Of a DNA stretch of 64,000 nucleotides, positions 59,653 to 64,000 are shown piece by piece. Every line of letters begins with the position of its first letter. The stretch's first letter is position 1. The translations under genes and the position numbers were made by a program. The notes under the pieces are model-generated. The model ran no database searches. It saw only the letters and a program-made list of their open reading frames with translations, and was not told the DNA's origin. This DNA comes from DASSFZ01 sp035283185 (lineage in GTDB: Bacteria; Chloroflexota; Anaerolineae; Fen-1058), in NCBI GenBank assembly GCA_035283185.1, contig DATEUJ010000017.1, positions 13,751 to 77,750 of the forward strand. Direction: 5' to 3'.

Positions 59653-60699
59653 ATGACGACGACAGTACTGCCCAGCAAATCCGCCAACGTGAATCTCGTT
59701 GGCTTGACCAAGATCGATTACAAGGGGCTGCCCTCGACGCTGTGCAACGGCTGCGGGCACGATTCGATCTCCAGCCAGATCATCCAGGTGGCCTACGAGA
59801 TCTCGCTGCCGCCGCACCGCATCGCCAAATTCAGCGGCATCGGCTGCTCGAGTAAAAGCCCGGCCTATTTCATGGGCCGCTCGCACGCACTCAACGGGAC
59901 GCACGGCCGCATGCCCTCTCTGGCGACGGGCGCGACGACCGTCAACAAAGACCTGATCGCCGTCGGCGTGAGCGGCGACGGCGATACGGGCAGCATCGGA
60001 CTCGGCCAGTTCAAGCACATGCTGCGCCGCAATACGCAGATGGTGTATATCATCGAGAACAACGGCGTCTACGGCTTGACCAAGGGCCAGTTCTCGGCCA
60101 CGGCCGACCTCGGCCAGACGCTGAAGTACGCCGGCACGAACGAGCTGCCGCCGATCGACCTGTGCCTGGAGGCCATCATCGGCGACTGCGGCTTCGTCGC
60201 CCGATCATTCGCCGGCGATCCCAAGCAGGTGCAGGCGCTGCTCAAGGCGGCTTTCAGCTTCAAGGGGCTGGCCGTGATCGACATCATCAGCCCGTGCGTC
60301 ACCTTCAACAACTCCGAGCTATCGACCAAGAGCTACACTTGGGGCAAGAACCACGAAGAGGCCCTGCACGACATCGCATTCGTGCCGGCCCTCGAAGAGA
60401 TCACGGTCGATTATGAGGAAGGGACGGTCAAGGATGTCGAGTTGCACGACGGGTCGATCATCCGCCTGAAGAAGCTGGGCAAGGACTACGATCCGACTGA
60501 CAAGGCCGCAGCCATCGCGCTGCTGGAGAAGACCAGGGCGGAGCAGTTGTTCATCACTGGCCTGATCTACATCAACGAGGGTCGCCCGAGCCTGGCCGAG
60601 CGCGAGCGGCTGGTCGATACGCCGCTGGCGTACTTGCCGGAAGAGAAGCTGCGCCCGCCGCGCGAGGCGCTAGATCGCATCAACGCGGCGTTTATGTAG
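59653..60699 (+). CDS. korB: 2-oxoacid:ferredoxin oxidoreductase, beta subunit (KorB-type)
   Basis: The 348-residue protein carries the TPP-binding GDGDTGSIGLGQFKHMLRRN motif (GDGD near residue 109, then the NNGVYGLTKGQ stretch). CNGCGHD near residue 32 and GIGCSSKS near 63 give cysteines expected to ligate a 4Fe-4S cluster with a later Cys (SPCVTFNN). It forms the heterodimer with KorA, 90 bases upstream. Length is typical. Confidence 0.94.
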   Translation: MTTTVLPSKSANVNLVGLTKIDYKGLPSTLCNGCGHDSISSQIIQVAYEISLPPHRIAKFSGIGCSSKSPAYFMGRSHALNGTHGRMPSLATGATTVNKDLIAVGVSGDGDTGSIGLGQFKHMLRRNTQMVYIIENNGVYGLTKGQFSATADLGQTLKYAGTNELPPIDLCLEAIIGDCGFVARSFAGDPKQVQALLKAAFSFKGLAVIDIISPCVTFNNSELSTKSYTWGKNHEEALHDIAFVPALEEITVDYEEGTVKDVELHDGSIIRLKKLGKDYDPTDKAAAIALLEKTRAEQLFITGLIYINEGRPSLAERERLVDTPLAYLPEEKLRPPREALDRINAAFM

Positions 60700-60756
60700 T
60701 TCCCAGGTCGAATCGCGTTCGGGTTCACTGCGAATCAAAAGCTGGGAGATCGGCTG

Positions 60757-60911
60757 ATGTCAGTTGAAACGGTTACATTGCGATTGCCTGAGGCGTTGTA
60801 CCGGCGATTGGCCGAGACGGCGCGTGTCACCCGGCTGGGATGATGTGCCTGCGGAATTTCAGATCGTCGGTGCCCGACGCCGGTGGGTTGTCAGCGGCTG
60901 GCATCCGCCGA
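60757..60911 (+). pseudogene. Ribbon-helix-helix-type antitoxin remnant
   Basis: ATG 60757 opens MSVETVTLRLPEALYRRLAE, the look of an RHH/CopG-like N-terminus, but a stop occurs at 60841 after 28 codons. In the next frame WDDVPAEFQ and more continue to about 60920, which resembles the mid-region of such proteins. An internal deletion with frameshift fits best. No toxin partner is visible. Confidence 0.5.
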
Positions 60912-60925
60912 GGGATTAAACGCAA

Positions 60926-60952
60926 AGAGCCGCCCCCAATCGGGACGGCTCT
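60926..60952. terminator. Putative bidirectional terminator near hsp20
   Basis: AGAGCCG (60926-60932) pairs with CGGCTCT (60946-60952), with CCCC/CGGG extending within the loop. It lies 25 bases beyond the hsp20 stop on the - strand. The intervening sequence is a short CAACTCTAACTC tandem. Confidence 0.55.
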
Positions 60953-60976
60953 CAACTCTAACTCCCAACTCTAACT

Positions 60977-61429
60977 CTACTTCGCCTGCACCTTGATCGT
61001 GCGCGGCTTGACTTCCTCGGCCTTCGGGACGCGAACCGTCAGCAGCCCATTCTCCAGCCCGGCCTCGATCTTGTCGGCCTGGATGTCCTCGGGCAGCTCG
61101 AACGTGCGGCTGAACTTGCCGTAGCCAATCTCGCTGCGCAGCGTGCGGGCGTTCTCGTCGGCCGACAGCGCCGGCGCGATCGTCTCACCGCTGATGCGGA
61201 TCGTGCTGCCCTGCGTCTCGATGTGGACGTCCTCGGCGCGCAGGCCCGGGGCGACGGCGACGAAGGTGTATCCCTCACCGTCTTCGGTGATGTCCATCGG
61301 CAGCCGCGAGCCGATACCCCACACCGTGGCCCACTCGCGCGACACAGGGGCGAAAAAACGATCGCTCACGAAGCGGTCCATGACGTTGAAGATCGGATCG
61401 TTGCGCAGCACCAGACTTCGAGTCATCAT
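60977..61429 (-). CDS. hsp20: Small heat-shock protein, Hsp20/alpha-crystallin family
   Basis: The 150-residue ATP-independent chaperone has an alpha-crystallin domain at about 45-138 (MDITEDGEGYTFVAVAPGL at its start, a GYGKFSRTFELPEDI strand, and the hallmark ENGLLTVRVPK) and a short C-terminal tail with IKV. AAGGAGG eight bases before ATG 61429 fixes the start; an upstream frame to 61504 is unlikely. A phased 11-bp repeat array lies 62-122 bp upstream. Confidence 0.94.
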   Translation of the reverse strand: MMTRSLVLRNDPIFNVMDRFVSDRFFAPVSREWATVWGIGSRLPMDITEDGEGYTFVAVAPGLRAEDVHIETQGSTIRISGETIAPALSADENARTLRSEIGYGKFSRTFELPEDIQADKIEAGLENGLLTVRVPKAEEVKPRTIKVQAK

Positions 61430-61490
61430 TTCGATATCCTCCTTGAGTGGTCTCCTGTCTGTAAACTGCGCCCAGGATACCCGCTTTGCA

Positions 61491-61551
61491 TTAGAGCGAC
61501 GCAAGCGGCGCGCTAGAGGAGCATTAGAGGGGCGTTAGAGTTGTATTGGAG
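61491..61551 (-). promoter_or_regulatory. 11-bp phased repeat array upstream of hsp20
   Basis: On the + strand, TTAGAG or a variant occurs at 61491, 61513, 61524, 61535 and 61546 (last is TTGGAG). All are spaced by exact multiples of 11 bp, with one degenerate unit at 61502. On the hsp20 strand the consensus is nnCTCTAATGC. Helically phased direct repeats like this are typical operators for OmpR/PhoB-type or other oligomeric activators. The site nearest the gene overlaps where the -10/-35 should be (TATCCT at 61474-61479, - strand). Confidence 0.6.
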
Positions 61552-61659
61552 AGCGACGGAAAACGGACGGGTGGTTTTGATGGGCGTAGCGTAGGGCCTC
61601 GTGCCCGTCAGACGCCCACAAGGGGCTAAGCTACCCATCATTTTGCATGTGGTGGAGTG

Positions 61660-63132
61660 CTAGGGGGAGACGGCGTCGACTGCCGGCTGGACGGCCGCCT
61701 CGTCCGGCCCGGCGACGATCAGCGTGCGGTCGCCGCGCTGAGCGAAGTACGTCGTCACTGGCCCGTCCCACCATTCGATCCCGGCCTGTGTCCGCGTCGG
61801 GTTGTCCAGGTCGAATCGGGCCCTGAGGTATTCTCGGTAGACCTCGGCGAATTCCTCGGCGTCGCGCTCCGAATCCCATGCCTGCGAGATGACAAGCACA
61901 TATTCAAAGGTGTCCGGCGTGGCCGTGTCGGCGTTGGGTGAGACGTACACGGCGTAACGGTCGCCGCCCCAACCCGCGGCGGCCCGTTCGACAGATGCTG
62001 TTCTGCTAATGTGCTCGGTCAAGTATTGGCGCAGCATGAACTCGCCGAGTGTGTTCTCGTCGGCCAGTCGCCAGCCAGGGGGCAGTGTGCCGGTGAGCGG
62101 CGGCAGCGCGATCGGGATCGGTCGATCGTCCGGGTAGGCGAACGGGTGCAGAATTTGCTCCGACGAGATTGGCGGGTCGTCGAAAGCGGCGTCCACCGCC
62201 GGCCAGCCGCCTCCGAGTTGCAGCGACAGCACGAAGGCCATGCCGCTCAGGTAGGGAAACATCAGCGATTCGCGAAACACGCGCGGCGCCGAATTGAAGA
62301 CCGGCATGCCCTGCACTGCGCTCATCATCGCCAACTGATCGCCGAGCGACAGCGCATCCTGCGCCCACTGCTGCATGAGCAGCGTGCCGTCGCCTTCGAC
62401 CAGCGCCTGGTACGCAAGCTGCCGATCGGCGTCCTCGATTTGGAGGGCCTTGTCGTTGCTGAAGCCCAGGCCGGCGAGGTCGAAATGCTGGTTCTGCAGC
62501 GCGTGGTCAAACTCGTGCGCGAAAGTGATCCGCTCCAGCACCGAGAGATCGCCCGGCTTAGCGATGACGTACAACCGGTCCTTGTCGGGATCGTAGAAGC
62601 CCGCAATCTGCTCGCTGTACAGGTCGGTCAGGAAATCGTACAGATCGAAGCCCGGCTCGACCAAGTCGAACGCGGCCAGCGTCAGCGCATCGCTGCGCGC
62701 GTCCGCCTGGCTGTAGTTCTTCTCCTGCAAGTCGACGACGTATCCGCGAAGCTCCTCGCTCGACATCAGCGTTCGCGTGACCGGACGGATGGCGGTCAGC
62801 CCGCGCATCTCCTGAACGGCCTGCTCGATCGCGTCCATCGCCGCGGCGTTCTCGGGTGAGATGACTGAGACCGGCTCCTGGCCGGCGTCGCGCAATTGCT
62901 GTTTGAGCGCGTCGATCTGCGCCTGCAGCTCCTCGATCCGGGCGTGCAGCCTCGCCGCTTCCTCGTCGCGCTCCTCGATCTGCGCCTGCAGATCGGCCGA
63001 GCGGGCGCGGCTCTCGGCCAACTCGTCTTGGAGCGCTTGGTTCTGCTGAGCCAGCGCGTACACACCGATGCCCAAGGCGATCAGCGCGGCGGGAATCAAC
63101 ACGATCAAGATGCCGGTGACGACTTGCTTCAC
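61660..63132 (-). CDS. Membrane-anchored HExxH-type putative zinc protease
   Basis: The 490-residue protein has an N-terminal helix (about 5-27), a coiled coil (about 30-78), then an extracytoplasmic domain. HEFDH at 206-210 followed by QNQHFDL, and a later ALVEGDGTLL whose Glu could be the third zinc ligand, give a gluzincin-like arrangement. Related Chloroflexota and actinobacterial proteins have no known substrate. GTG 63132 with GGGAG six bases upstream is chosen over the ORF start at 63180. A final PVTTYFAQRGDRTLIVAG segment recalls DUF3352-like ends, but similarity is weak. Confidence 0.65.
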   Translation of the reverse strand: MKQVVTGILIVLIPAALIALGIGVYALAQQNQALQDELAESRARSADLQAQIEERDEEAARLHARIEELQAQIDALKQQLRDAGQEPVSVISPENAAAMDAIEQAVQEMRGLTAIRPVTRTLMSSEELRGYVVDLQEKNYSQADARSDALTLAAFDLVEPGFDLYDFLTDLYSEQIAGFYDPDKDRLYVIAKPGDLSVLERITFAHEFDHALQNQHFDLAGLGFSNDKALQIEDADRQLAYQALVEGDGTLLMQQWAQDALSLGDQLAMMSAVQGMPVFNSAPRVFRESLMFPYLSGMAFVLSLQLGGGWPAVDAAFDDPPISSEQILHPFAYPDDRPIPIALPPLTGTLPPGWRLADENTLGEFMLRQYLTEHISRTASVERAAAGWGGDRYAVYVSPNADTATPDTFEYVLVISQAWDSERDAEEFAEVYREYLRARFDLDNPTRTQAGIEWWDGPVTTYFAQRGDRTLIVAGPDEAAVQPAVDAVSP

Positions 63133-63218
63133 AATGGCTCCCTGCGCGGCGATGGTAGCATGGCAACATAGGGCTGTCAAACGATGAAAACGCGGCGCGG
63201 TCTTCAGGCACTACGCCG

Positions 63219-63307
63219 GTGTGCACGCAAAGGTTGTCATCAACCGTAGGGCGCGTTTCCATACGCGCCGCAAATTACGTCCCGCCTGACATGTCTTGCG
63301 TACACAC
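63219..63307. mobile_element. Miniature terminal-inverted-repeat element, copy 2, with target duplication (89 bp)
   Basis: The ends are GTGTGCACGCAA (63219-63230) and TTGCGTACACAC (63296-63307), as in copy 1 at 5546-5678. The element is flanked by the direct repeat CTACGCCG (63211-63218 and 63308-63315), 9 bp if the next G is counted. An internal hairpin, GGCGCG...CGCGCC, is present. The duplication indicates a transposition-like insertion; the mobilising transposase is not in the window. Confidence 0.8.
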
Positions 63308-63380
63308 CTACGCCGGGTTCGCTTGACGAAGTACAAGGCAATCAATATGATTGCTTACGAATTCAGTTGAGGTAAAGCGA

Positions 63381-63620
63381 ATGGTTACAGCCACCGCCAA
63401 GGTCAGCCGCAAGAACCAAGTCGTGCTGCCCAGGGAAGTCCGTAGACGACTAGGCGTTAAAGCGGGCGACAATCTGCTGTTCGTTGTTCGTGAGGGCGAG
63501 ATCATCGTCCGGGCACGACCGGCCAGTTTCACCAAAGCCATGCGCGGGCTGCATAAACACGTGTGGGACAAGATCGACGTGGATCGCTGGCTGGCCGAGG
63601 AGCGCCAGTCGTGGGAGTAG
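63381..63620 (+). CDS. AbrB/MazE-type (SpoVT-AbrB fold) antitoxin
   Basis: The 79-residue protein has the swapped-hairpin DNA-binding motif TATAKVSRKNQVVLPREVRR, then LGVKAGDNLLFVVREGEIIVRA, and a C-terminal helical segment (MRGLHKHVWDKIDVDRWLAEE) that normally binds a PIN toxin. GAGG before ATG 63381 sets the start. The toxin gene that should overlap its 3' end is broken (next entry). Confidence 0.88.
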   Translation: MVTATAKVSRKNQVVLPREVRRRLGVKAGDNLLFVVREGEIIVRARPASFTKAMRGLHKHVWDKIDVDRWLAEERQSWE

Positions 63621-63693
63621 CCGCACTGCGCCACCGGCTGCGCGGGTGGAAGAGCGTGGCGCTAGAGTGGTATTGCTATCCGATTTCGTGTAG
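63611..63693 (+). pseudogene. PIN-type toxin remnant overlapping the antitoxin
   Basis: GTG 63611 overlaps the antitoxin stop and opens VGVAALRHRLRGWKSVALE, resembling the start of PIN toxins that precede the first acidic residue. Near 63665 the frame changes: VVLLSDFV is readable one frame over, then stops. A frameshift plus truncation would leave an orphan antitoxin. Assignment rests on position and a short match, so it is tentative. Confidence 0.4.
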
Positions 63694-63743
63694 ACCCATC
63701 CAGTGCATGTCCAGAAGCCTTCGCACGATTTAGTCACGCAAAC

Positions 63744-63774
63744 GTCCTGCAAGTCAACATTTGACTTGCAGGAC
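63744..63774. terminator. Perfect 14-bp hairpin, probable terminator of the adaptor gene
   Basis: GTCCTGCAAGTCAA (63744-63757) and TTGACTTGCAGGAC (63761-63774) form a perfect 14-bp stem with a 3-base loop. It lies 22 bases beyond the - strand stop at 63797. Confidence 0.7.
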
Positions 63775-63796
63775 TTCACGTTTTACGCATCACGTT

Positions 63797-64000
63797 TCAC
63801 TTCTCAAACGGCACCGCCACGGTCATCCCCCACCGCAGTCGCGGATCTGCCTCGAGTAACCTGATCTTCACGGGGTAGGTCACGTCACCGCTCCTTTCCT
63901 CAAACAACGCCCCGATCGATTCCACTTCGCCCTTCAGCGTCAGTTCCGGCAGGGCGTCGACTTTCACCGTCACCGGCTGCCCGGCGCTCACGGCGGGCAC
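63797..64000 (-). CDS. HlyD/RND-type efflux adaptor, C-terminal part (cut by window edge)
   Basis: Sixty-seven residues of the C-terminal beta-barrel and membrane-proximal domain of an HlyD/AcrA-type membrane fusion protein are seen: VSAGQPVTVKVDALP, LKGEVESIGALFEE, a VTYPVKIRLLE strand and RLRWGMTVAVPFEK. The rest lies beyond the right edge, so the visible GTG is not a real start. Such adaptors link an inner-membrane ABC or RND pump to export. Confidence 0.8.
   Translation of the reverse strand: MPAVSAGQPVTVKVDALPELTLKGEVESIGALFEERSGDVTYPVKIRLLEADPRLRWGMTVAVPFEK

Overview
The window is a high-GC, densely packed bacterial chromosome segment with most genes on the + strand. No rRNA, tRNA or CRISPR array was seen. 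The gene set (tandem DUF3352-like membrane proteins, a 2,490-residue multi-GAF kinase, PspA/NfeD/slipin, a giant alpha-2-macroglobulin, a two-subunit 2-oxoacid:ferredoxin oxidoreductase, an MPGTG sorting-tail protein, Uma2) and the many short palindromic repeats fit a monoderm-type Chloroflexota (Anaerolineae-like) bacterium. That assignment is inference, because there is no 16S gene in the window.

Layout. 1-5.5 kb: a long leader and corA, a Nudix hydrolase, a family-2 glycosyltransferase, then an esterase lipoprotein and an M20 peptidase on the - strand. 5.5-11.4 kb: a terminal-inverted-repeat element, a sigma70-type promoter, an S1-domain protein, clpC and radA. 11.4-15.1 kb: two DUF3352-like membrane proteins on the - strand. 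15.1-15.9 kb: repeats with remnants of a BrnT toxin and a NarL-type regulator. 15.9-19 kb: an alpha/beta hydrolase-acyl-CoA ligase fusion and greA. 19-21.1 kb: a lower-GC restriction-modification pair (D12 methyltransferase plus SacI-like endonuclease). 21.2-25.1 kb: a DUF697-like membrane protein, hemH, an L-2-hydroxyglutarate oxidase and a PhoB-type regulator. 25.3-33.5 kb: a SIMPL protein, a 2,067-residue alpha-2-macroglobulin, Uma2 and a small membrane protein.

33.8-42.6 kb: an apparent eight-gene operon with a near-consensus promoter at its head and a hairpin terminator at its tail. It encodes membrane proteins, a zinc-ribbon/Trp-Leu-repeat membrane protein, a MutL/GlmL-like ASKHA ATPase, a KOW protein and a protein with a sortase-like tail. 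This is the best candidate for an undescribed system. 42.6-56.4 kb: an ATPase with a winged-helix tail, the giant kinase, a receiver-kinase hybrid, and a PspA / coiled-coil membrane protein / NfeD / slipin block that looks like an envelope-stress module. 56.6-64 kb: a GNAT acetyltransferase, a Nudix hydrolase, korAB, hsp20 behind an array of 11-bp phased repeats, a membrane-anchored HExxH protein, an AbrB antitoxin with a broken partner, and the end of an HlyD-type adaptor.

At least four families of short repeats recur. Two of them lie in frame inside genes (glycosyltransferase tail, alpha-2-macroglobulin, zinc-ribbon protein, multi-GAF kinase), and one intergenic element has an 8-bp target duplication. 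Small repeat elements therefore appear to reshape both spacers and proteins in this genome.
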